Assembly (NCBI GenBank): GCA_033065855.1
Contig: JAVXUO010002860.1
Location: 186,001-250,000, forward strand
Direction: 5' to 3'
DNA length: 64,000 bases
Origin: Escallonia rubra
Lineage: Eukaryota > Streptophyta > Magnoliopsida > Escalloniales > Escalloniaceae
The first letter of the stretch is position 1; every line of letters begins with the position of its first letter. Shown here one piece after another: positions 24,976 to 35,299 of this stretch. Below the pieces are notes generated by a model. The model saw nothing but the letters and a program-made list of their open reading frames with translations, was not told where the DNA came from and searched no databases. The position numbers and the translations under genes are program-made.

Positions 24976-26177
24976 GTTTGTTCAATAAAGAATACTTGTA
25001 CAAAGTTAAGATTGTTTTGCTATTCCGACTAGCCTTTATGGATCTATTTTTAGATCATCTGGCTTTCATTTTGGTTAAAGAACTTTTGATTAACTAAAAA
25101 TATACTGAATATGGTTGTAATCACTTCGTGTACTGATCATCTAACTCGAAAGTCATTACAATTTTTTGGATTATAACCAAAAGAAGAAGTGCATTTGAAA
25201 GTTCCTAAATTTTGTTGGGTCTTGGAAAGAGGTGAATGGTAGAAGACAAAACAAGTCTCTGCCACATTTATTTTCTCAGTGGGAAGCAATTTAAAGCATG
25301 TTTGTTGATGAGTCCTGCAAACAGTTTTTTCCTTTTGGACTCACAGGTAATCAGGTCCAAAACAGTGTCTCAGTTTCTGAGAGAGAGAGAGAGAGAATGG
25401 AGTCTTTTTTGGATGAACCCCACCAAGTCTATAAATGGGACAGTTTCATATATCCATCCCATGTGGTATGCATGAACACTCAGAAGATTCTGCTGATGCA
25501 AAGATGTTACAACAACAGTTACCATTATTAACAAGCAATAGTGAGGAAGTTTGTGTGTGTGTATTCAAGGACCAGAATTTGTGCCTGAGATTTGCAGGAC
25601 CACGGGGAACTGAGGAAGGGATGTCTTCAAAAGTTGAATGTTTCGAGTCTCATGTGTTTTGTCCTTTTTTTTAAGTCTAACCTCATCCCCCAACTCCCTG
25701 ATTTTTGCTACGGCAGTTTCTCACAAGCCAGGGCCTCATCAAACTCCCTTCGCCCCTGGTTTTGCTGAGCTCAGGTGAGGTAACTGCACAACTTGTGGAG
25801 ATGGCAATGAATGAGAAACTAAGGACTGTTACAAACCTATTCACAATTATTTCAGGTTAGTTAGCGTTGTCCGCTAGTTCATGTGTGGTAAACTCTTCTG
25901 GTGTGTAGTAGTACCAAATGCATCAAACTGTCCAAAATGCTACCTGGGCTCCAAAACAAATAACACAGTCCTACTAGTTTAATATGCCCCATAGCGGTGC
26001 TCCCTTGGTGACACAGAAATTGAGAATATATATATTTTAAACAGGAGAGTCTCATGGGGTTCAAGAAACAATTTGAAGGTCAGGCTAAATTAAGCAAACT
26101 AAAAAGAAAATGGAAAGAAAAGGTGTAAATCCAACAATCTATTGGGAAAGAGGTTCCAACTTTGGAGCAAGTCTAGA

Positions 26178-26198
26178 GGGGGGGGGGGGGGGGGGGGG
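26178..26198. repeat. 21-base G homopolymer
   Basis: An uninterrupted run of 21 G. Length in an assembly is unreliable for such tracts. It lies about 200 bp beyond the MYB stop codon, possibly in its 3' untranslated region. Confidence 0.9.
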
Positions 26199-26393
26199 TT
26201 GTTTACAATGAAGAAGATGGCTGAGGCTTGATGTATCACTGTCAACCCCAACTGAAAGAACAACTACTACTATTCCCCTTTGGCTCAAAATGGGCTCTAA
26301 CTTATCATGGAAAACAGTCCACATCGAGAATCCCCTGGCTGATATAGGAAAAGAGCCCCTTCCGAGCTTTCCTTAGCTGTTTTTGAGTACTCT

Positions 26394-28397
26394 TCATGTG
26401 GCTCCTACCCCAAGAAAGTCTATGAATGGTGGTGCAATGATCTCACACTGGCTGGCTATTCTGTCTTCTGTTACAACTGATGATGTAGGCGGTTCAGTGA
26501 CACAAACTTGTGGTGATGCTGATGCTGTAGAATCTGAGAAGCTAAATGGGTAGTGGTAGTAGTTCGACTGTTGTTGCTGCATAGCTGCATTGATCAACGG
26601 AGGATGATGGTTCGGATAAAAGTAAGTGATGTTGTTGGGTTCGTCCTTTGCCCTATCCCAAGATCTGTTCTGCCCCATTATTCTCATTATTTCATTGCTC
26701 CTTGGACCTGCATAAAACCCAACCATAGATACCTGTTTGTTAATCTAATTGAAGAGAAACGTCCTTTTAAAATCTCAGAAATCATTATATTCCAAAAACA
26801 AAAACAAAAACAAAAATGTCTTCACACACACACACACATCAGAGGAAGAGAGATAATGGGATAAAGACAAGGCAAGAAAACAAGGTTTCATCAGTCGTTT
26901 TCAAACTTGATAAAATGAAAAACAAAAAGATTTTATGCAGAACAGAAGAAGACTTCCTACAGACACACACACATGCGCACTCACATAAATTTGGGGAACC
27001 AAAAGGCAAAGAAATGAGGGTTTTTATCAGCCAATGTCTCAAATTAAGATGCCAAAGAAATGAGTTCATGAGAGAGACATGATGCAGAAAGGGTTAAAAA
27101 AAGAGGGTAGAAATTCTCCAAAAATGCGAAGCAGCACAGAAACCCAGGGACTATCATGAGAGAAAAGGAGTGTAAAGAAGGGTAACACACCAGGGAAGAA
27201 ATCAAGAGCAGTTTGCTGGTTTGCACGCAGCCCACTGCTGCAAGGAGGAGCATCTCCATTATTTACCGGTACATATGGACAAGGTAGTAATGTTGCGGTA
27301 AGCGGTTCACCAGATTTAATGGCTGCAGCAACATCTCTGCTGTAGACAAAGCTGTTCGTATCCTCCTCCCCGAGAAAATCCATTCTTGGTAAATTATGAG
27401 CAGGTGATTGGGCCAGTCTTCTCCTCCTGTAAGCACTGGATTGTTCTCTATACTTCCTTGCCATAATAACATGCCAATGGTTCTTGACTGCATTATCTGT
27501 TCTTCCAGGGAAAAGCCTTGCTATCATGGCCCATTTGTTACCGTACATTCTGTGAGCAGCCATTAGCCTCTCCTCCTCTTCTTCACTGAATGCTCTTCTG
27601 TTTATCCTTGGGTCCAACTGGTTAAACCATCTCAACCTACAACTCTTGCCTACAAAAAAAATAAGGAAACAAACACTAAACCAGTACTCTTACAGGATTG
27701 AGTACCGCTATATGTCTCAAATCACTTGCCAAGATGTGTATTGCTCACACTGATGTGGCTCACTCTCATCCATCTATTTTGAAACCGATAACCCTAAATG
27801 TGATAAAAATACGTGAAGCAAAGTGAGCCACATTACATGGAACAAGTACTGTATTTTGGTAAGAGAGTTTGGGACATGCAACATTTTTTTCTTCATATTA
27901 AGGGGAGGGAACTTATAATTCAGTAAATTGGATTCTTCAACTTTTGAATTACCTGATCTTCCTTCTAACTTTTCTGCTATAAGGTTCCAGTTCTGAGGAC
28001 CATAAAGAGCTACAAGGTCCTTGAGCTTGTTATCTTCTGCTGGTCTCCAATGTCCTCTTGCACAGAGCTTGGACTGCCCAACTTGATCTGTTTCCTTCCC
28101 ATTAATTTTCTCCTCTTCACGTACGCTGGCATTGAGATCAAATGTTTCATCACTACAATCAGAACCCTTATTACCTTCCTCCAAACTTGATCTAGAGATG
28201 CAATTGCCATTCAAAGAAGGAAAATCCATACAACCCTTGATGGAGAGAGAGTCCATTTCAGCAAAAACCAGTCCCATGGAAGAAGCACGCTGAAACGAGG
28301 GAGAAGATGAGGGTGATGAGCGGCTTTTGGAAGAGTAAGAGCTGCTGCCACCATTTATGCTACTGGGTGCATGTATAACACACTTGTTGTTGGCCAT
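26394..28397 (-). CDS. R2R3-MYB transcription factor, subgroup 21-like (MYB52/54/105/117 group), 3 exons
   Basis: Exons 28397-27953, 27649-27191 and 26707-26394 join to 405 residues. R2 (about 113-164) has Trp117, Trp137 and Trp156; R3 (about 167-217) has the usual Phe169 in place of the first Trp, then Trp188 and Trp207. Intron 1 splits Gly149 inside R2, a classical R2R3-MYB intron position. [32 protein letters not shown] and [15 protein letters not shown] are typical of subgroup 21, as is the C-terminal [10 protein letters not shown]. Members of this group act in organ boundary formation (LOF1/LOF2), secondary wall and pectin-related programmes, and ABA responses. The N-terminal ~110 residues are Ser-rich with a DLN motif (87-89) that could be a weak EAR motif. 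Only one subgroup fit was obvious; which paralogue it matches is not resolved. Intron 2 carries CA microsatellites. Confidence 0.95.
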
Positions 28398-28640
28398 AAT
28401 TAAATCATGCCTATGCTTTCACTTCTGGTGTGACAGATAGAAGAAAACTGTTACCAAGTCATCTTCATGGACAGAGGAAAAAAGATTGCTTTCAATGACT
28501 TTGGTGTTTGGGAACTAAAAATGAGAAGGAAGTTTGACAGGGAAGGAGAAAGCAGTTTTGCAGAGGGAAGAAAAAACTTGAAACAGCCAAAACAACAAAA
28601 GTGTTTCTAACAGACTCTCTCTCACCCCTTTTCACTCTGT

Positions 28641-28672
28641 GGGGGAGGGGAGGGGACTGGGGAAGGGGGAGG
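28641..28672 (+). promoter_or_regulatory. G-rich tract with G-quadruplex potential upstream of the MYB gene
   Basis: Six consecutive runs of 3-5 G are separated by 1-3 bases, a strong quadruplex pattern on the plus strand. This lies about 245-275 bp upstream of the minus-strand MYB start codon, so the non-template strand of that gene is C-rich here. Whether it sits in promoter or 5' untranslated region is not known. Confidence 0.5.
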
Positions 28673-29080
28673 GTGCTTGAGTGTTGTGCATAACTAACCA
28701 CCCTGCTGACTGATGGAAAAAGAGAGACCTAGAAGTTCTATATGTACACTTTGTTTTAACAAAAGATTTTGAGAACAAATTCCCACAACATCATGCACTC
28801 ACACGTGTGAAAGTGAGTGAAATCTTGTATCTGCTCTCATATATATTTCAGAGTAGGGTTGAAAGTTCTTAGGCTGTCTCTCTCAGCATTGACAAGAAAG
28901 ACTGTAATGTGATGTCTGCTACTTGCTAGGTTGGGGTGGTACATGGTCTAGACATACACACCATTCATTTCAAGGCTGAAAATGAAAGCTTGAGATAGCA
29001 ACCCTGTCTAACAGAGTAAATAACCTAGCCCCTCCATCTCTATCAATGTTCATATTTCTATGGATCTTTATATCTCCGTA

Positions 29081-29370
29081 CACTTGTTCCCCCTCGTAAA
29101 AATTGATCATATATATATATATATATAGCATCTCACAAAAAAATATCACTTTTTAAGTTATAAAAAGTTTTGTAGATAATTTTACATATTTATCTTTTTT
29201 ATTCTATTTTTATCTCCACGTTTAACTCTCCATCAATTCATTAGCTCTCTCATGACCCACTTTCTTCATCTTCTCTCTCTAAAGGATAGAACGGAAAACA
29301 CACAATATATCACTTAAATCCTTAATCTGCGTGCAAATAAAATTGATCAAATTATGTGAGACGGAGAGAG
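29081..29370. mobile_element. Stowaway-like MITE, TA target site
   Basis: Degenerate termini are CTTGTTCCCCCTCGTAAAAA at the left and, reading inward on the other strand, CTCTCTCCGTCTCACATAAT at the right. Both are followed by TTGATCA and the element is bordered by TA. The interior shares sequence with 21348-21715. No coding capacity. Confidence 0.55.
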
Positions 29371-29444
29371 TAGCAAAGTTTGTCTGTCTTTGAAACTCTC
29401 CATACCCCAAGATAACATGAAGGTAGTGCCTCAAGCATTACATA

Positions 29445-29729
29445 CTCTCTATGTTCCTAATTGATTAATCGTGTTTAACTTGCACGCTTATTTATGATAT
29501 GAGTTATATTTCATAAGTTTTTCATTTTATCCCAATAGAGAAAAAGAGAGATGAAGGGAAGAAAGTGAGCCATGAGAGAAAAAATGGTTGACCGAGAATT
29601 AATTATGGAGAGAAAATTAGAATACAAAAAGTGTAAGAATGATAAACATGAAAAAACACTTATCGATTTTTTTTAATTTTTGGGATAACAAAAAAGAGAT
29701 ATGTGATCAATTTTTTGGGACCGATGGAG
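29445..29729. mobile_element. Stowaway-like MITE, TA target site
   Basis: The left terminus is CTCTCTATGTTCCTAATTGA and the right terminus read inward is CTCCATCGGTCCCAAAAAAT, matching the CTCCCTCCGTCCC plant mariner/Stowaway consensus. TA dinucleotides flank both ends. It is 285 bp long and AT-rich. Confidence 0.7.
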
Positions 29730-30215
29730 TATAACATTATTTAAGAATGACAGAGAAACCTAAATGATCAAGAAAACTAATTGCTTATAAATTACTGAGA
29801 AACAGAAGAGAACACATTTTCTTATATATGTGTCTTGATTGTTGCATGTTAAAACAAATAATCTACGTTGTTGGTCCACTCTTGGAAAGTTTAAGCTATT
29901 AGAATAAACGATAACTTAACTTGGTATCAGAATTCTGGTTTAGCAAAGGTCATGAGTTTGATTCTACCCACTTCCATATTTGTTTTCCCTATATTATAAT
30001 ACAATTGGCACTCAATTTGCTTGTGTACTTGGTGGTGTCACACCTTGATTTGCCTTGTGTGATTTGGGACTTGCACGTAAGTAGGAATGTCAAGACGTGC
30101 TATACATTTTTAAACTCATTTTTTTAAAAAAGCTTAAAATTTTAGAGCATAGTAAGTTAACAGTCTATGGTGAGCTTTCTATCTCCTCTATTCTTGATTA
30201 ATGCAAGTATAAGCT

Positions 30216-30238
30216 CCCCCCCCCCCCCCCCCCCCCCC
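30216..30238. repeat. 23-base C homopolymer
   Basis: An uninterrupted run of 23 C followed by GG and a T-rich tract. Length is uncertain in any assembly. Confidence 0.9.
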
Positions 30239-31353
30239 GGTTTTAACTTTTTTTTTTTTCGTGTTCTTAATTGTTATATAGTATTAGAAACAAATCAATC
30301 AATTTGCAATGCATTTCTAGCCACCAAACAAATGCAACATGCTGACCTCTTTAACATAAACCCAAGTACAAGCTGTATTCACGGGGTTTTAGCTGGTAGG
30401 GTAAAAACCAAATGGAGACCAGCAGAACCCCTTGGTTTGACGTGTACCTATTTCATGTCTTTTTAATTCACAACATGCAAAAAGATGCCAGTACACATAG
30501 AGTCACTTGATTGACCTCTCTAACCCTTTTTTGTCTATGTTATGGCTCCTAATCACCACTATAACCACTAATCTGAATTTCAGGGGACTTGATCACTCCC
30601 CCTTGTCTCAATGTTTAAGCTTATAGCAATGCCTCTCTTCAAGTCGTTTGCCTCTAGTCATTCGTGCTTAAGAATCAAGGCCGCTTCCTTTAAGAACTGA
30701 CAGTATTATAAGTCAGTCTTAGTTCCGAATCCTTGAAGTTATGTATTTGTTGAAAGACGTATCTTGATGTAGAATACTGAGAGTAAGATAAATCAATTAA
30801 TGATAAGAAGAGCAATAATTCGAGCGTTAAAGATTTTTCAGATGATTGAGTAATTTATTTTTCTTTTTATTTTCTCGACATTTTAAAATATATTTTTCTC
30901 AAAATATGATTTACATTGTCGCAGTAGATATTTTTTAAATAAATTAAATATATTTAAAGTCAAAATTACATTTGAACACGCTATACTTTTGTTTGAACAA
31001 TTAAATTTTCTATATATATATAACAAAAAAAGATGTAACTTCATCTGTTTGTTTACAAGCAGACAGTCTCAAGTCCGAATTAAAGAAGGAGGGCCTATAA
31101 ACGAATTTATCATAAAGTCAATTTATTACAAGATTAAAAAGAATTTTTTAGAAAATTTAATTTTTTGGGCCGACCCGGGCCTTACCTGAACTCGGCCTTA
31201 AAATTTGGGCTAATGACTTGAACAAGGACTGGGCACTCATATTCATGAGAAGGCCTAGCCTGAGCCCGACCCATTGTCCCCTGGCTGCCCGTTGTGTTGG
31301 AAAGCCCGTAGGGCCCAGGCTCATGACATTAAGAAATTTGCTAAGAACAAGCT

Positions 31354-31587
31354 TTGGCTCCTACCTGGGTTGGAGGTTATTGGAATCTTCCTCCAACCCC
31401 GTGTATAGTGACAATTAATAGTCGCTAAATGTTTCTAGTGACTTTTCTTCTAACACTTTCAGCGACAATTATTAGCAGCACTCTTTTAGCGTCACTAAAT
31501 AAAAGTCATTACAAACATTTAGCGACGGTTGATTGTCGTTATATAAGGGGTAGAAGGAAAATTCCTCCAACCGGGGTAGCAGCCAAA
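31354..31587. mobile_element. ~230-bp palindromic MITE, copy 2
   Basis: Terminal inverted repeats are TTGGCTCCTACCTGGGTTGG at the left and, read inward, TTGGCTGCTACCCCGGTTGG at the right. Internal TAGCGAC/TAGTGAC motifs are arranged as a palindrome. It is the inverse-orientation relative of 24747-24975 and is non-coding. Confidence 0.8.
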
Positions 31588-33507
31588 TTTTTTCCTTCTG
31601 CTAAAACGATTAGGTTTTGCAAAATTCAACACGTAACCATAGCAGAGATGCATGAAGCTCATGTAAGGGCAAGAAAGGCCCGATCTATGATTTGTGATGT
31701 GTCAGTTGATTAATCAAAATTAATGTTATGGAAGAACAACATTATGGTAATAGAACAAGGAGATTCTACCTTCTCGTTTTCATTTAACCCATATCTCGTA
31801 AAAAAAAGAACTATCTTTTTTAGGTTTGACGTGGTACAGTAAACGAACGAAATATGAGAGGCTTATTAACTTTGACTTAATCTATGTTGTTAGACATTCA
31901 ATCAGCAATGATATACATTTTCCAAATTAGTAGGACATTAAAACACGGATAATTTTTGGTTGCTACTCAGTTTGTAGCAAGATATATATAGCTACAAACC
32001 CCACGGAAACAAAGAATAATCGCTAGACTTGGTTAGTAGAATTCGTTTAACCCTCTCAGCGATAATTCTTAATAAAACTGTTATAACGTCATTGCATAAA
32101 CGTCACTAAATCGTTTAATGATCAATTGTTGCTATGGACCAAAATTTGTCCTTAGCATTTGTCTTGGCTAGAGCTGTATACACACCTTAGGTTTTACTCT
32201 CTTACACAACACTTGAAATATATGTGGAGCCAAAAAGCAGTATAACGAAAGGAAAATAATCAGCTTAACTGTCAAACTGTTAAAAGTTGACTGATAAAGA
32301 GCTCAGTTCTTTATTCGTACGAAAACACGTGTCTCTATTGGAGCTAAGGAGTTTGAATTTTCCATTAGTCCAGCAGATAACTGTTTTTCATCTAATCCAA
32401 TAAAACAGCCCCTAAAATAGAATTAAAAAAGTTGTTGCTATATTCGTGTAAGATTTTGCTACGAGAAATTTGATCGTCGCTGCACATGTGAATTGTTTGT
32501 AAGCATACAAACGGCCAGTTCATTATCCCCCTCTACGGTTCTCTGAAGTAACTTGATTGTCTGCATTCACTTGGCAAACCCAGTGGCAGACGTTTTCATT
32601 TATGGTGGCAGTGTAGCAGGAATGTACTACATTTTCAGTGAACTGAAGCAGTTGAATTGGGTCAAAAACTTTGAAACCTGACCTAATTTATCTGGGGAAT
32701 CACCCCAACCAAAAGACCACAACCTTTGTAAAAGAAACCACTACAAAAATAGACTCCATAAATCACTTGCTTCCAACCCTTTTATGGTCTCTCTAAATTC
32801 AGAGGGTTTCAACCAGATGAGGCATATCTCTGTACTGCTGCCTCTGGTGTCATTCATGGGAGAGCATGCATGTGAACTGTGGACATATTATTATACTCAT
32901 GGCCACCATGGTTGCTGTCTAGATGTCATCATGATCATGATATAAAGATCTCATTGGGAACTTGCACATAAATTTTGCCTTCAAAATAACCAAGTTCATA
33001 ACCACCATTTTCAAATTTGTACATGTAATTGTGTTTAAGATAGATGATTATTGGTCAACCAAGAATTGAAGAATTGCAGCAAAAGAAGTTTCTAAAGCTC
33101 ACTAGTCACGACTGACTGACGAAGGTCATGGGTTGAACTTTATGTTGGTCCATTCGATAGGCTATGGTTCCCAATTTCTGACATGTGTATTGACCCATTA
33201 ACTAGTAAACATGGTCATTAAAGGTACAACCTATACTATTCAGGGGAAACTTTATAGTACAACTATCTAATAAAGTAGGCAGTTGTTCTGCCCTCTAAAT
33301 TTAGTTTTTCTTAAAATGGCCCAACTTCAATCTGGCGCAATTTTTTAGCGCAAGTTGTTGGGCCATCAATGGAGTACCAAAAATTCCTCATCAGACTAGC
33401 AATTTGATCCTTAGAGCATAAGCTAATGCGGAGTAGATCATAGTCCATCCATATCCGTTCCCTAAATTTTTTTTTTTTACCTTATAACTTTTTGATAATG
33501 TGGTTCT

Positions 33508-33583
33508 ACCCCAACTTCCACCCTTTTGTTTTTTTTTTTGCTTTTCCCTAAAATACCCCAACTTCCACCCTTTTGTTTTTTTT
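33508..33583. repeat. Partial tandem repeat, T-rich
   Basis: The string ACCCCAACTTCCACCCTTTT followed by a T homopolymer occurs twice about 45 bp apart. It is non-coding. Confidence 0.75.
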
Positions 33584-34068
33584 TCCCGTGAAAATACATC
33601 ATTTGGGCATCAACGGAGAACCAAAATCCTTCCTTCTCATGAGACTACCAATTTGAACTTAATGTCGAAGACAGTAGGTTCCAATCCATCCATGTATATA
33701 TATCGATTTTATTTTTCACACTTACTCAGTTTACTACGATGACACTTGATGCATGCCCCAATTAAAAGTTAATTGGTCAGAGCTCCATCGATTACATGGG
33801 TCAATTTGGTTTAAAATTGCGTTTCCCTAGTGTTTTGGCATTTAAACGAAATATTGTCCTACAATATGCAATATTATTTAAGAGAGAGTTTATTTTGTGG
33901 AACCTTTAGGGAAAGATTTTATTATTGTAGGAAAGAAATACAGGATAAGAGAGACGTTAAAGCCTTTCCTAACAAGAAAGGCTAAAAACAATCAGAAGGG
34001 GAACTATTGCCCCCTTGCACACAAATCTTTCCCTTTATTGATTTATCAATCGTCACACAATGAAAAGT

Positions 34069-35141
34069 TCAACTATTTTCTGTGTTTGCGAGCAGATAGG
34101 TAGCGGCATCTTTCATAATGCTTATCATTGGCAGGATGGAAACATAGGTGAAATTAGCAACGTCCTCTTCGTTGACATCGTACTCGATAGTGGTCTTGGT
34201 GACGCAGGAAGTCTTGCTTGTCTTTATGATTTCAAAGCGAGTCCGATACAGAGTAAATCCTAAATCAAGGTATCCTCCTGAAATAACTTCCGCTTCTTTT
34301 ACCATCTTGGCATCATCGATTTTGGTATACTTCTCCTCGTAAGAATCAAACGCAGCTGCGCCTGTTTCGACCGAATAGAATGGTTAGTAACTATTAGCGG
34401 AAAGCACTACAAGAATGCTTTTACCTCACCACTCACTTCAAAGGACCTCTCCGATGCTTACGTGCGTGAAATGGAATAAATGGATGCCATATGATTTTAA
34501 AGTATTGTTTTTCCACCAAAAGCAACCAGATTATATATATTTCTTCATTTCAAGTTTTAGTCCGAAAAAGCAGAGGTTTAACTTCCGTTTTACTAAACTA
34601 ACTACATGAATGCGATACAGGATAAGACTGATCTGCTACAAGGAGATGTCATTGCATGATCATGCTTGGTGACATATATATATACGGAGAATAAGCTATG
34701 GTTTAGTATCTGAGGCACACTTGGTTTGATAATAAAAAGATTAATATTGGTGGATGAAACAAGAAACCAATCTAGAGAAATAAAAGCTTTGTGAATTGTG
34801 AGGATGGGGTAAAAATAGGATAAGTAGATCAGTTATAATATGATGGAAGTGACTGATGAATCTGGTCCCTTGAAAGAATCACCTCTTTAACTCTAGGGTG
34901 TGTTGGGGTTTTACGGAGTGAGAGGGTAAGTGCTAGAAACATGAACTTAACACTTGCAAAATGAAGATATACCTGCAGGAAGGGTGAGTTTGAGAATGGT
35001 GCCAACTCCGCCATCACCTTGGATAGTCTCAATTTTGTCAAAGAAGTGAGTAACGGTCGTTAGTTTAAGCGTGCCATAGAGAGCCCAAGCTTCGCGAGCT
35101 GGCACGTTCACCTCAAGTCCGTCAGAAAGGGTTCCGTGCAT
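34069..35141 (-). CDS. S-norcoclaurine synthase-like Bet v 1-fold protein (copy A), 2 exons
   Basis: Exons 35141-34973 and 34361-34069 join in phase 1 to 153 residues; the 611-bp intron has GTATAT...ACAG borders. The Bet v 1 glycine-rich loop GDGGVG is at 42-47, followed by the YEEKY...KEAE...GGYLDLG segment typical of norcoclaurine synthase and PR10/MLP relatives. Aligned by eye to Thalictrum NCS, catalytic Tyr108, Glu110 and Lys122 correspond to Tyr64, Glu66 and Lys78 here, but Asp141 corresponds to Thr97. The segment between the N-terminal strand and the glycine loop is about four residues shorter. True NCS activity is therefore doubtful; a ligand-binding PR10-type role or a different condensation is equally possible. 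No signal peptide is seen, suggesting a cytosolic protein. It points away from copy B at 40205; a TATA box (35250-35259) lies about 110 bp upstream of the start codon. Confidence 0.92.
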
Positions 35142-35248
35142 TTTGGTTGTGGGTGCAAAGAGGGGGGTTTCAAAAACTTGTTCTTGCAGCTAGCTTAGGG
35201 CGGTGGTAAGCTCTCGAGTTTGTACGTTCTTTCCATGCTGCTGCATGG

Positions 35249-35296
35249 TCTATTTATAGAAGGAAATTTTGCAAATGAGACAATAAGATATGGCCT
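35249..35296 (-). promoter_or_regulatory. Core promoter of NCS-like copy A: TGTCTC + TATA box
   Basis: On the minus strand the TATA box CTATAAATAG occupies 35259-35250, preceded by TGTCTC at 35282-35277 with 23 bp between their starts. The same arrangement occurs upstream of copy B. TGTCTC is the classical auxin response element core; an auxin role here is inference. Confidence 0.7.
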
Positions 35297-35299
35297 AGT

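Larger units (their letters stand above)
24082..26393. other. Intergenic DNA downstream of the R2R3-MYB gene
   Basis: No gene is recognised. It holds a MITE (24747-24975), a GA microsatellite (25379-25396) and a 21-base G homopolymer (26178-26198). The part from about 26150 to 26393 may be the 3' untranslated region of the minus-strand MYB gene. Confidence 0.5.
28700..34068. other. Intergenic region with MITEs, no gene recognised
   Basis: About 5.4 kb. It contains two Stowaway-like MITEs (29081-29370, 29445-29729), a C homopolymer (30216-30238), a palindromic MITE (31354-31587) with a decayed relative near 31950-32155, and a partial tandem repeat at 33508-33583. A GC-richer block with repeated GGGCC/GCCCGA motifs at 31165-31320 resembles interspersed-repeat sequence but I cannot assign it. 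No coding exon was recognised. Confidence 0.5.

Noticed and set aside
31165-31320. GC-rich block with GGGCC/GCCCGA motifs
   Set aside because: It looks like interspersed-repeat sequence, but I could not find ends, repeats or target duplications to call an element.
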